NCBI GenBank assembly: GCA_013420905.1
Contig: JAAXNY010000005.1
Span: forward strand, 744,001 to 808,000
DNA: 64,000 nucleotides
Source: Collybia mongolica
Lineage: Eukaryota > Basidiomycota > Agaricomycetes > Agaricales > Clitocybaceae
Reading direction: 5' to 3'
The position numbers and the translations under genes were made by a program. This document shows positions 22,597 to 34,066 of the stretch, piece after piece (position 1 is the stretch's first letter; each line of letters starts with the position of its first letter). The notes beneath the pieces were generated by a model that did not search any database, was not told where the DNA came from, and saw only the letters and a program-made list of their open reading frames with translations.

Positions 22597-23073
22597 TGTT
22601 ACGGCTGTTTAGGCCTTATCCTCTAAGTCAATCCGATGTATCGTTTGTTCGTTCTTAGACCGTTGACTTCTGTAAGTCCAACGTCTATCAACTCCCTCAA
22701 TAGGGCTAAAGTCAAGTTATTGAGTTATCTGATCAAAGATACACTACCCCCTTCGTAAGGCGGATAGGATCGAGTTCGCGTCAAGAAGATAGATGAATAA
22801 GGTTGATTCAGCTAGGTCAAGCTAAAGAACTAGCTAAGCTAAACTACTCGTATATATACATAATAGTCCGATAAGCGTTGTTTACACTATTCGTTATAGA
22901 TAAGGATGAGTAAGCTTTCAGAGAGGATGAATAAGAAAGCTGAGTAAGTATGAGAAAAGAAGTGCATATGGAGATGTTTGATAGATAAGGTCGATAAGCG
23001 TCTAGAAGTCAATAGTAAGTAAAAAAAAGGAAGAAAAGAAATGATAGGTTGAACAGAAAGGGAATTTGTAACA
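22597..23073 (-). repeat. Gypsy 3' LTR (477 bp) of the main chromovirus
   Basis: Reads TGTTACGGCTG...TTTGTAACA on the plus strand. It has the same length as the LTR at 36017-36493 and differs from it at only a few sites, mostly C/T or G/A at CpG, so the two are the LTR pair of one insertion. Confidence 0.93.
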
Positions 23074-23106
23074 TTACCCCCTCTCTATCTCTAAAGCGTC
23101 CCAGCT

Positions 23107-24111
23107 TTAGTAATCGATAGGTTCTCCTGTCATGTTGGCAATCACTTCTGGATAGTCAAAAGGATCGTCAATCCCGTCATCTACCTCTTCATATTCTTCA
23201 CCAAACCGTCGCCACATTTGATAATGTCCCACTGTTCTAGTTTGAGGTCTTTGAGGACATTGGTCACGACGATGTCCTGGTGCTGGCTGGAAACAAATTG
23301 GACAATATTGTTTCTCGCAGTGTATCGACGAATGTCCGAAATTGAGGCATCTAGAACATAGTACGTTCTTGTTCATGAACGTTCTTTCAACTTGGGTGAG
23401 GTCGATAGGATTTTCTCGACTTCCGGCATAGTTGAGTGGGTTCAATGTATATTTGATAGGCTTCGGTGATTTCTTCTTTTTGATGATAGATTTTGTAGCT
23501 TTTCGTCCTTTTAAATATTTAAGTGCTTCTTTGTTTGGAACCATATCTGCTGGATCAGGAGTGGAATGTTCCGATGATGCAGGAGATGGTTCGCGAAAGG
23601 GCGGAATTGGAAGTGGTTTGGTTTGATAAATAGGGGAGTTCGTAGTCGATGGTGTTGGAGTTCTAGGAGGGGATGTCTGTATTTCTTTGTCGACTGTTTC
23701 AGTAGATTCTGTGGGTGTTGAAGGAGTAGATGTGGGTAATCGAATTCCATCTTGTAGTAGTGGGATTAGATCTTCTAGGATTCGGAATTCTTGCGTATCT
23801 ACTAGTTCTTCTGTGGTTTGGTCGAGAATTCGACTGATGTCTGCCGTTTGATTGTACAGCATGTTTCTAATCTCCAAATATTTCTCGACTAATTTGATGA
23901 GTTGATCGTAAGGTGGATTGTTGAATGCTTGAATCATTCGTTCACGGTGTTCTTCATGCATGAACCACAATAAAAATTTCTGTCGACATATAATTTTTGT
24001 GGCCAATTCAAGTCGTTCTTGGGATGCGATGTTTACAATCGGGGTGTTGGGAGGGGTGGTGAGAGGAGCGGCAGTAGCGATGTAGAAGTTGTTGGTGGTG
24101 GGAGACGACAT
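23107..24111 (-). CDS. Extra ORF after pol: zinc-knuckle protein, 334 aa, intact
   Basis: An additional ORF between pol (stop at 24163) and the 3' LTR, a place where most chromoviruses have no gene. The ATG at 24111 gives MSSPTTNNFY; residues about 28-110 are predicted helical and charged (ATKIICRQKFLLWFMHEEHR, LVEKYLEIRNMLYNQ), followed by a Pro/Ser/Thr-rich linker, a basic patch (KGRKATKSIIKKKKSPK), and two knuckles near residues 250-285: CSRCLNFGHSSIHC (CX2CX4HX4C) and CPICFQPAPGHRRDQC. The tail is acidic. The order helical domain, linker, basic patch, knuckle resembles a gag/nucleocapsid, but the true gag is at the other end. It is open here while gag and pol are broken, and a second, decayed copy shows it is part of the family. 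Function unknown. Confidence 0.85.
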   Translation of the reverse strand: MSSPTTNNFYIATAAPLTTPPNTPIVNIASQERLELATKIICRQKFLLWFMHEEHRERMIQAFNNPPYDQLIKLVEKYLEIRNMLYNQTADISRILDQTTEELVDTQEFRILEDLIPLLQDGIRLPTSTPSTPTESTETVDKEIQTSPPRTPTPSTTNSPIYQTKPLPIPPFREPSPASSEHSTPDPADMVPNKEALKYLKGRKATKSIIKKKKSPKPIKYTLNPLNYAGSRENPIDLTQVERTFMNKNVLCSRCLNFGHSSIHCEKQYCPICFQPAPGHRRDQCPQRPQTRTVGHYQMWRRFGEEYEEVDDGIDDPFDYPEVIANMTGEPIDY

Positions 24112-24162
24112 GTTTGTGAAAAGGTTTGAAATTTGTTGAGAGCGATGAAAGACGATAGTTGG

Positions 24163-27100
24163 TTAGAGGCGATGTAGCTTCTGGTAGGATTGAAGTATCG
24201 TCTGAGCTCTTTTTAAGTGTTTTTCAGGCTCCCACGTGTTGTGTGCGGATGAGTAATCTTTCCACTTCACAAGGTATTGGAAGCCTCGGCCTTGTTGTCG
24301 GTGATTTATAATCCCTTCTACTTTGTATTCTTCTTCTTGGTTCACAAGATCCGGTGAGGGTTCTAAGAAGTTAGGTCCATGAGTGTCGGTTTCCTTATAC
24401 AGTGTAAGAAGAGATGCATGAAACACGGGATGAATTCTCCATTGAGATGGAAGTTTCAATTTGTATGTCACTGGTCCGAGGACTTCTTGAATTTCGAAAG
24501 GTCCTTCTCTTTTTGGTGCTAGTTTCCTGGAAGGATAGGGGATTCGAAGATTCATTCCTTCTAACCAGACATTTTCTCCTTGTTTGAATGGATTGAAGCC
24601 TCATGTTGTCCTTTCCGCTACTTTTCTTCTAGCCAGATCATGTGCTGCTATTGCTTCTTCTCATGCTCGGTTTAATTCAATCATCTGTTGTTCTACGCTT
24701 GGAACATTCGTCTTCTGGAATGCTGATGGAATTGCTTGTGGTTTGTATCCCATCATGAGGAAGAATGGGGATTTCTTTGTTGTAGAATGCATCCTTTGAT
24801 TATGCGCGAATTCTGCTATTGGATTTAAATCTTTCCATATCGCTGGGTTGTTCTGACAGAACATGCGAAAGTAGATTTCAAGTTCTTGAGGGATAGAAAT
24901 TACCCCCTTCGTAAGGCCATGGTCTACCACAACCATAAGGCTGTCTTTTCCATTGTTTTCTGGTAAATCCGTGACAAAATCTGCTGTGACGAATGAGAAA
25001 GGACGTGGTTTTCCATTTGTTGCAATTGGTATTAGTCCTGGTCTTGTTGGGTGTGTGTTTACCTTCATTTGTTGACAGGTGGTGCAACTGTCAATGTAAT
25101 TTTTTATAAACACTCCCATACCTGGCCACCAATATTTGCGACTGATCAATTCTTGCGTTTTATATTGACCTGGGTGTCCTCCTGGTTTCGTGTCATGGTA
25201 TCTTCGCACTATTTCTCGTCGCAGTTTTGCATCTGGTCCTACATAACATCTGTTTTTGAAGAACAGAAGTCCGTCTTCGAATTTCCAATCAAATAAATTT
25301 GATTTAATCGGTGGTGTTCCTGTTTCCTTCAATGCTTCATTTGACTTTGCAAATAGTTTGTCTTCTTCAACTGATTTCTTCAAATCTTCTTGTAAACCTA
25401 TATCGATCATTTTAATAAAAATGTCGTCTGGTAACAGAATCCGATCTTCATTATCTGTATCTTCCGTGTTGACATAATCTGATCTTCTTGATAAGGCGTC
25501 AGATTGTATCATCCGTGTTCCAGGTGTGTGTATCAATTTGAGATCGAATTGTGAGAGGAATAAACTCCATCCCACTTGTCGTCGGTTTAGTTTCTGTGCT
25601 GTTCTGAAGTAAGTTAAGTTCTTATGATCTGAGAGGATTACTGTTGGGAATTGAGATCCTTCGAGATAATGTCTCCATGTCTTTAAGGCTCAAATAATGC
25701 CTAGTAATTCTCTGTCGTAGATCTTGTAGTTCCGTTCGGTTTCTGTGAATGAATGTGAAATGTATCCACATGGGTGCCATTCTCCATTGTCATTCTGTTG
25801 TCGTAATACTGCTCCTGTAGCCCATTTTGACGCATCTGATTCGATATGGAATGGTTTGTTCTTATCTGGCATCATAAGAACGGGTGATTTCAGGAATTTC
25901 CGTTTTAATCCGTCGAATGCTTCTTGACATTCTTGGGTCCATTTCCATTCAATGTCTTTCCTTGTCAGATTTGTTAATGGTTTGCTAATTTCAGCATAAT
26001 GTCCGATGAATTTTCGATAGAAATTTGCAAATCCGAGGAATGATCGGACTTGTTTCACTGTTGTCGGGACTGGCCAATCTGCAATTCCTGCCAATTTGGT
26101 TGGTTCCATGCCTATCTGATTTTCTTTGATGATTAATCCCAAGTATTCGATTTCTGTAGCTTCGAATACGCATTTGTCCAAATTCAGGTATAGGTCGTTT
26201 TCCTTTAGTTTGTCCAAGACTTTCAAGGTTTTTCTTCGTAGATCATCGATGTTGTCGGAATAAATGAGGATGTCGTCCATATAAATCAGAATCCATCCTT
26301 CATCAATCTCTATTGCGTATATGTTGTTCATCATATTTTGAAATGTTGCTGGCGAGTTGCATAAGCCGAAAAACATAACAAGTGGTTCGAATAAACCCCT
26401 GTTTGTTTTAAATGCCGCTTTCCATTCATCGCCTTCTTTGATTTGAACATTGTTATATCCCCATCGTAAATCCAGTTTTGTGAAGTATTTTGCCCCTTTC
26501 AGTTTATCAAGAAGCTCCCCTACAAGTGGTAAAGGGTATGCGTTCTTTATTGTTCCTTCGTTTAATCTTCTGTAATCCTGTGTTGGTCGAAGTTTCACTG
26601 AATCTTTCTTTGATACAAAGAAGAAGGGTGATGCTTGTGGGGATTTCGATGGTCGGATATATCCTTTTCGCATGTTTTCATCAATGAATTCGTCGAGTTT
26701 TCCTTGTTCCATTGGGCTAATAGGATAGATTTTACAATCTTTTGGAATGAAATCGGGTTTTAAATCTATTGCATGATCCCATGGCCATCGTATCAGCATT
26801 CTTTCCAAATCTGTTTTGTCAAATAATGACACATATTCTTGATAGAATTTCGGTAGCGTCTTCTTTGGTTTTTGATCTTCGGTTTCTGCCTTGTGTTCTA
26901 ATTCCTGTGATATCGATGTTTTTGCCCTTATCCAAATGGATTCTTCTTCGTTATCTTCTGGGTAGATATATGTCTTGAATAGATTGACTTCAAGTTCATC
27001 ATCTTCTTCATTGATTTCTAAAAGAATTGGTTGCCAATCTTCAAGGGGTTGATTTCTTGGGATTTCTTCCAGGTATTCTTCCTGTATTTCTATTGCCGTT

Positions 27101-27585
27101 GCCTTGGGGTATTGCCGTGTCGATTTCATTTGTCGGATTTCTAGGTTTCTTCGGATTGCTTCTGAAAGAACTCCTTTCTTGATTCCTGATTCAAAGTCGA
27201 GTGTTCCTTTTTCCCAATCAATCTTAGGATTATGTCGTTTTAACCATGGTAATCCGAGAATGATGTTTTCCTTTCCTAATCCGGCAACTAACAGTCGGAT
27301 TCGGATTTCTTCGTCTCCAATTCGAATTTTGGTCCATACGCAATTTGTAATGTTTCCTGATTGGTTTTTTGTTCCGTCTACGTTTCTAACCAAGTATGAT
27401 TTCCTCAAAGGGGTTGTCTGTATGTTATTTTCTTCGACAAATGTTTTGTTGATAAAAATTCCTCTGGCTCCGCAATCAATAAGTCCGATTGCTTGGGTTT
27501 CAACGTTTTTCCGTTCTTCAATCACCGTAATTGGAATGGATAAAGATTGTCGATTCATTTCTCCTAGTATTACAGGTGATAGCAT
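24163..27585 (-). pseudogene. Chromovirus pol: protease, RT, RNase H, integrase, chromodomain
   Basis: One continuous frame from 27585 to 24163. Protease: IGLIDCGARGIFINKT (D-C-G where D-S/T-G is usual). Reverse transcriptase: LDLRWGYNNVQIKEGDEWKA, FGLCNSPATFQ, LIYMDDILIYS. RNase H: IESDASKWATGAVL, DRELLGII. Integrase zinc motif: RRYHDTKPGGHPG ... CTTCQQ. Chromodomain: FQYLVKWKDY near the end. Breaks: TGA at 25690-25692 (before ALKTWRHYLEGS), 24661-24663 and 24601-24603, each fitting an Arg CGA. The integrase core jumps from VVVDHGLTKGVISIP to QELEIYFRMF, so about 80 residues, including the second and third catalytic acidic residues, are missing in frame. Confidence 0.92.
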
Positions 27586-27632
27586 AATGGAATAGTTTTT
27601 GGCAGGTACTGACGTTGATTCAGTCCGCCTCT

Positions 27633-28756
27633 TTAAAAACCCTCGTCCTCCATATTCTTTAGAGCGACTTCTTTCTCTTCCTCATCTAGCTCTGCCATAA
27701 GTGCTCGAATCTTCATATAGGCGTCTTTGCCTTTCATCGGTGTCTTTGGTTCTTCCTTTCGTTGCGTTTGAGGGATTGATCCTCCTGCTTTATGATCTGA
27801 TGCTCGATGTCCATATTTATGACATTCAAAACACAGTCCTTGTTTCATGTGTTCATCCCTTTCTTGGATGGTTAGTCGATCAATATCCATTGCATTTGGA
27901 TCTCTGCTGTTGTTTGGGACGTATTTGGGATTGTTTCGTTGGAAATTGTACTTTTTTCCACTGTTTCCTCCCGTAGTTTTTCCTGTATTTCCTTTAATAC
28001 GTGCTACAATCGATTTTGCACGTCTGTACTGAGTATCGAATATGGATGCCTTTTCATACCAACCCTTGATGGTGGTCGGTGGGTTGTCCATTGTTAGAAT
28101 CTTCTGCATCAGGGAAGGAGGTATTCCTTCCATGAAATATTCGACAAGTGCTTCGCTCTCGGTAATCTTGCTTTCTGATGCAGCTGATTTGAATTCCGCG
28201 ATGTAATCATCTGCTGTCATGTTTCCTGTCATGCGCAGTGTCTTCAAGGTTTGTCTAGCATCTCCCGCCTCATCTGGGGTAGAGAACGCTTCTTCAATTG
28301 TTGTCATGAACGTTGTAAAAGTTCCTGGGTGATCACTATTCTCTCCGTACCAGGACTTCTTCCATGGTCCTGTGGTTCCTCCTTTCATGTATGAAAGTAC
28401 ATAAAGGATCTTCTTCCAATCCATATCATAAATTCTGTCATTTGCTTGCAAATACATTTTGCAATCAAGGATGAAGTCCTTTGTCATTTTTCGATTTCCA
28501 TCGAAGATGTTTGGTGAGCTAAGTTTAATTTCGGTGGGTCTTCATTCGTCTGCCATTTCTACGTCAGAGTCAGGTGGTATCGGGGAGTCTGGTGATTCGG
28601 GTTTTGGTGGTTTCTCTGGTTCTTTTCCTTTGGAACTTTCTGCCTTTGGTTTCGGCGTGGTGGGCGTTTCTACTGTTTGTATGACTACTGAGAGTCTCGG
28701 TTGTTCTTCTGCGTTGAAAGGGGGCTCCTGGGCTATACGTGCGCTGATGCTATGAA
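27633..28756 (-). pseudogene. Chromovirus gag, N-terminus replaced, one TGA
   Basis: Capsid/nucleocapsid precursor. The retrotransposon gag domain is clear: LSSPNIFDGNRKMTKDFI, WKKILYVLSYMKGG, FTTFMTTIEEAFS, ADDYIAEFKSAASESKI, LVEYFMEGIPPSLMQKIL. Near the C-terminus is a knuckle CFECHKYGHRASDH, where the last ligand is His rather than the usual Cys. A TGA at 28542-28544 separates it from an upstream in-frame Pro/Lys-rich segment (VETPTTPKPKAESSKGK). That upstream part runs into foreign sequence at about 28756, so the native start codon is not visible. The first 87 bases of this region (28670-28756) are also present, inverted, at 44082-44168. Confidence 0.85.
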
Positions 28757-28988
28757 ATGTAATCCCTTACACACACACACCAAACCTAACAATCAACACA
28801 CGAACAGTAGGAATCGCCTGTTTTGAGTTCGGGTTCAAGCACTTAGAAGCACTAAGCTTTGAATAGTACTAGCCAAAGCCCTTTCCAATGATCTCTCAAC
28901 GGGTTTGTTTTAGACAAAAGCTTCAACACAGGTTTAAAAACCTGCTAGGTATATTTATAATATCTCTCAATCCAATAGACTGAGTACT
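28757..28988. repeat. LTR-like non-coding stretch between gag and element M
   Basis: About 230 bases starting TGTAATCCCTTACACACACAC, with no ORF and a TATTTATAATATC box. It replaces the chromovirus leader next to gag. It may be an LTR or leader of another element; no second diverged copy is present to define its ends (only the identical one in the right arm). Confidence 0.35.
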
Positions 28989-29015
28989 TGAGGTAGGGGG
29001 CCATTACTGGCAGAT

Positions 29016-32000
29016 ACGAGTCCTTATGTTTTTTTTTTGATTAACTTTTCTTTATATTTCTAGAACCAGGTTGTTGCAATAGAACTAGCTATCCAGAATC
29101 TCTTCAACTTTATATTACTTTTTGTTGTTGATAAGTTTGGTTCTGGAACACTTGTCAGGCATTGTCCTAGAATTAGATTGTAGGGTATAGGGAGTAGCTT
29201 GACATCATGGAAGGCCTGATGGATACACAACATGAAGATGTATTATGACCACACATTTGAGCTTGCGAAATACTTTTTGCACTTCTGTAAGGGGTCATGT
29301 TGCCAAGAGGCTCAGACAGGGAGCAGTATACACAGTATGAACAACCATGCAGGGAAGGGATGAGCATAGAGCACTAGAGGCTTGACTATGAGTAGAGAAC
29401 ACAGCCCAAGTCTATTGCAAAGGTGCCCTTCCATGGAGAGGAAGGGGCACCTTATATACAGTACATTGTGCCTATGTCTCAAATAACAACAGAATCTGAT
29501 ATCAGTAACTCTACTGATGCAACAATACATCTGTGATATGTTAGTCCAGAGTAACTACTATCTGTCAAGGGGTTAAAGCAGTGTGTGTCAGAATAATAGG
29601 TATAACAGTGAGGCTATGCAAGCTGTGCAATAGTGATTCTGATGGCTAGATGTGGACAAACAAGTGATCCCCTTACAACTTCACCCATATCCATGGTTAT
29701 GCCAATAGAAGTTGGTGTTTATAGATCCTATACAAATATCCACCAATAAAAGGTAACAATATATATCTAGGCATTTTCCTTAAAAACAAGTCAGCTGGTA
29801 AAGTGGGGACTCAGACTCTCAGAGATGGACTATGTGAAAAAATTAACAAACTTGGAAATGTAGATCCATATTTGTATATTCCAAATATACAACCAACTCA
29901 GTAGCTTCTCTGGGGACTTTATGCTGAGCTATATGGGCCACACAGACCACACAGACAAATGCAGGTGTCTACAGTCTGAGCTCAGACCCTGTTTGGCAGG
30001 GAGCCCTGCTTAATTGGCAGTCTGCATCTGAGCCAAGTCAAAGCTAAGTCCATAAATCCACACTGTTACTTGGATGCTCAGACCCAGTTTGGAACAACTC
30101 CTCATGAAGTCCATGCAGACTGTCCAGATTACTTACTTAATCATAGTTACCATTGCTTATTTGATGCACAAAAATGCAATAATTTTGAAGAGTCAAATAC
30201 AAGGCCTCAAGGTTACATGTCATGTGCATAAAGCATGCAGATTAACCATTTGGTAAGTCCAAGGTGCTTGTTTTTATAATGACCCCTGCTGCCTACTCTT
30301 GGCCATTACTGGCAATGGCTGAATATTGTTGATAGGTACTACATCACCTGTCAGCCTTGTTGTCAACCTCCACCACTACATTCCCAGCTGCCCCACCCAT
30401 CACCTCCCTGCCATATGATTGTGCACAATACTGCCAAGTACAATGCCAGGTCCCACTGCCATGGATACCACCACCCTCTCTCATACCCACCCCTCTCAGT
30501 GAAAATAACAACTGCAAAATCACAACAATAAGAGCTGCAGCAAGAACTACAGAGGCACCTGCCACATTACCAGTGACTGCCTGCCCACATCTGCTAGTGA
30601 GCAGCTAGCATGGTGGACATGGATGGTGCAGTGGTGTATTCCATATGGTAGAACCATCACCTGGTGGCTGGGTGTGCACCCCTGGATGTGCTGTCTAGAC
30701 CAAGTAGCGCCAATCACCCCTGTGCCCAAACCAGATGTGTGTAAGGTGAGTGCATATGTGCCTCACATCTAGTTGCTCAGATATACCTTGTTCTATTGTA
30801 TATGCACCTATATGCTGCTGTATACCTTGAGACTACCTTGGTGTAATTCTATCTACCTTGTGATATGTTCTTATTCCTTTTACAAATATTAGTTTACTTC
30901 TTACTAATACTTTACCCCTGTACTATTTGCACAGCTCTAGTAGGCTGATATAGACTTCTGGTACACCCACAGTATTTATCCAATGTACCTATTTATAGAT
31001 TGGACTACCCAATTGTGAAACTTAAACTAATTGTTTAAATTTTAAGACAATTAATAAACAAAGAATATACCAAATAGTTAAATCACTAAGGAAGTAATAT
31101 TGATCCAAATGCCTACTTGGGTGGAGTGGGCCAACACACTGTGTGGCTCCATTCCACATTCAGGAAGTTGTAAATGAGTAGAAACAATGTAGATGATAGT
31201 TTATAGAGGTCATGTGACCATGGGAAAATGTTACCAAGTAAACAAGCAATACCTGTGCACAAAACCCAATGCCATAGCTTGCCTGGTTATGGAGAAAACA
31301 CAAAAACCATCAGAACTAACTTTTCTCAGGATCATGGACACTAATAAGCATTCAGATTGTTGTCATGTATTTGGTATACTTATATGGTGGAATAGATCAT
31401 GTGACATGTGCCAATAAATAGAGAAATCAATCTAATTTGTATTTCAGGTAAATATAGTAGTAGTTGTTGATTATTCCAATGTTTAGTGTAATTTCCCACA
31501 AGGGTCATGTTTGGTAAGGGTCATTGTTGTTATAAGATGTTTGTTCACCCCTGACATAACACACAGACCTTCAAAACTAGCTGAATCTGGACATTTCTAA
31601 AATTTCACTCAAAATGGACTGTGGGAAAAATGTGCTCAACAAGGAAATTGTAGAGCCATGTTTGTACATTCCAAACATATAAAAACAAAGTTAATAGCTT
31701 TACTGGTTATGGAGAAAAACACAAAATAAATTTTGAAACACAACACTTTGAAATATTAGATATGCATAATTTTGATGGTATCATCAAAGGCATTATGTAA
31801 GCATCCCAAATACATGCAAATTATGTCACAACACTTTGTATTTGTGGAGAAATGCTGTAAAAAGCTATAAGAGAAGAAAAATCCCATTATGGAAATATTT
31901 TCCCACAGTGTTGAAATATGAATCAATCAACTTTTTGCCCGAAAACTGGGTTGATAAAGAACTCATAATCAATCAATCAATCAATCAATCAATTTTTTGC

Positions 32001-33590
32001 CTGAAACCTAGGTTGATAAAGAACTCATAATAATAGAAACAAGTTCCCATAGTATTGAAATATATACCAACCATTCAACATTTAACATTTTATTTCTAGC
32101 CTTACATCCTGGGTTAATCAAAAACTTATCAGATATGCTAAAAATAGAAATATCATTATCAAAGACAAACTTCAAACACATGTACATATGCCTGTTAAGT
32201 GTTTTTTGTTGTATTATCACATACTATATTTAACCATACTCATATAGCTAGCCATTGTCAAGATATTGAGCATTATAGATTCCAGGAGCATCCATATTGA
32301 CTTTTGGCTATGCTTATGGCCAAGTAATATATAAATGTGATATTAAAATAGATATAACAAGAGATTATAATCAAATTTGGAAAGGTACAAACAAATATAA
32401 ATATACATTTCCTGGTGTACCCCCTCCATAGGTCTAGGAGTAGTAGCAATTTCAATTGTGTCTGTTAGCCTTGTATTTGCTCAGATATGCATCATCTATA
32501 TTGTGGGAACTTCATTAATATTGTTTGTTTGGCCAGATGTTGGCAAAGTAATATACAGATGATATTTGTTTGTAATACATATGTAGTAAAAAGGTTGTTG
32601 TTGATAATGAGATTTGGAAGGGTACAAACAACTACAAACACATCATGTATTCCTTTACAATGTCTAGTAGTAGCATGTCCATCAGCTTTGTATTTGCTGA
32701 GATAAGTATCATCTATATTGTGGGAATTTCTTTGATATTATTGTTTGTTTGGCCAGATGTGATGAAGTGATATACAGACAGTATTCATTTGTAATATGTA
32801 GCAAGAAAATTGTTGTTGATGAGGTTTATAAAAATAAATACAAATACAAACACTTACAAACATATACATGAGGTACTACTTCACCATATCTAACACTAGC
32901 AATTTAAATTATATCCATAAGCCTTGTTGTTGTTGAGATATGCAATGATTTATATTGTGGGAACTTTGATGGTATTGTTTGTTTGACTAGCTGTGGCAAA
33001 GTTATATACAAACTTGATATTCATTTGTAACATGCTTGTAGTGAGAGAGCTGCTTTTGATCATGATGTTTGAAGGTGAACAAACAAATACAAATACATAC
33101 AAATATACCAATTGGGTAGCCCTTCACCATATCTAGTGATAGCAATTTAAATTGCATCCGTAGGTCTTGTCATTGTTGAGATATTCAATGTTTTGTAGTG
33201 TGGGAAAAGTTTGGCCCAAAGCGGAAGAAGCCTCTTGTAATCATGCTTACGCAGTAGACAGTTATTAATTAATTCTTGAGATATCCCAACATAAGACCAA
33301 TTAACTCGAAATTATGGTATCAAATGCAGTTTATGTTAGCAGTTGCCTTTTTTGCTCGAAATCCGCGCGTCGGCTAATATTGATTCCCACAGTTAGAAAA
33401 ATATTTCCACGACTACAAAGTGTTACTGATGTACTTCAAAATGTTTACTGATCATGTTCTAATGAATTCTCGGAACACTTCAAAATTACTAACCGTGGGA
33501 AAAACAACACTGGATCTTGTTGGGTATGCTGAATTTTCCCCGCAAACCCAGGATGATGAACGAGTTACTTATGTAAACATAAGGACTCGT
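29016..33590. mobile_element. Element M copy A: 4.6 kb non-coding repeat with 16-bp TIR
   Basis: Bounded by ACGAGTCCTTATGTTT at 29016-29031 and its exact inverse at 33575-33590. No ORF over about 90 codons and no recognisable protein, so it must depend on other elements or be a relic. Copy C inside Copia (52200-54856) is the same sequence with two large internal deletions, and copy B (37585-38771) is one end only; together they prove mobility. On the left, about 27 further bases (TGAGGTAGGGGGCCATTACT and on) are also shared with copy C, so the true left end may be near 28989. I saw no clear target duplication. Confidence 0.75.
32240..33230. repeat. Diverged tandem repeats of about 220-230 bp inside element M
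   Basis: Four or more diverged units, each with TATTGTGGGAACTT, ATTGTTTGTTTGGCCAGATG, ATATACAGA/ATACAAAC, CAAACAAATACAAATAC and a TAGCAATTTAAATTGCATCC-like segment. The same ladder recurs in copies B and C. The spacing near 200 bp and AT-richness recall satellite or nucleosome-phasing arrays; the function is unknown. Confidence 0.7.
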
Positions 33591-34066
33591 AAAATGGGCC
33601 TCTGACAATATAAAGTTAAAGGACTACTTGCAAAGATCTACATTGTTTTTGACTTTATAAGATAGTGGTTCAATAAAATGTATATCTGTATTCAAAAACA
33701 TATTCTCCTAGTGTATATGGAAAAGTTTCATTAATGGTATGAGAGGTGGCGGTAAGTATCTGCAAAATGCGTTCCACATCCACTCATGTGCGCCGTAGTG
33801 CACACATGATCATCACAGCACAGCCACATCTAAATCAGCAAATCAGCAGCTCCTGCCATGCCAATGCTTTCCAACTGCCTGAACAGTGGAAATCCTGAAT
33901 AAATATAAAGCATGTACTTTATCATAAAGGACAGACAGCCCTCAGTGTGTGTTAAGCACTGGAATACAAGCTGTGGGTCACCAAATTTAGCTGAATTATT
34001 AATGAATTTAATTTAATCAATAATATTACTGATCAGTGAAATTTCATCAGTACGCAAAATTACTAA
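33591..34066. other. 476-bp non-coding tail of the left arm
   Basis: Not part of element M as seen in copy C, but present in both arms (38772-39247 on the right). No ORF. It contains a GC-richer patch near 33770-33860 and AT-rich ends. Origin unknown; possibly a fragment of a further element. Confidence 0.4.

Larger units (their letters stand above)
22597..28756 (-). mobile_element. Ty3/gypsy chromovirus, main copy, without its 5' end
   Basis: On the minus strand: gag, protease-reverse transcriptase-RNase H-integrase-chromodomain, an extra zinc-knuckle ORF, purine tract, 3' LTR (22597-23073). The 5' LTR and leader are not adjacent but lie inverted at 36017-36638 beyond the long inverted repeat. 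The outer target duplication is CCAGC at 22592-22596 and its inverse GCTGG at 36012-36016. The coding part carries one TGA in gag and three in pol, and an in-frame deletion in integrase. Confidence 0.92.
28670..34066 (+). repeat. Giant inverted repeat, left arm (5397 bp)
   Basis: This arm and 38772-44168 are reverse complements of exactly equal length. All short reading frames in one arm recur unchanged in the other, and the runs I compared (for example the 10-A/T tract at 29029 and 43809) are identical. It comprises the gag edge, a 230-bp LTR-like stretch, element M copy A and a 476-bp tail. Ends are abrupt: beyond 28670 the chromovirus gag continues, beyond 44168 is LINE3. Near-identity means the duplication or last gene conversion is very recent. 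Confidence 0.93.

Noticed and set aside
31967..31994. AATC tandem run as a telomere-like or CRISPR-like repeat
   Set aside because: A simple 4-base microsatellite of about seven units inside element M; no spacers and no telomere unit.
29173..33605. Short ORFs (60-84 codons) in element M, some shared by copies A and C
   Set aside because: They have no protein features, differ in frame or ends between copies, and are shared only because the DNA is duplicated.
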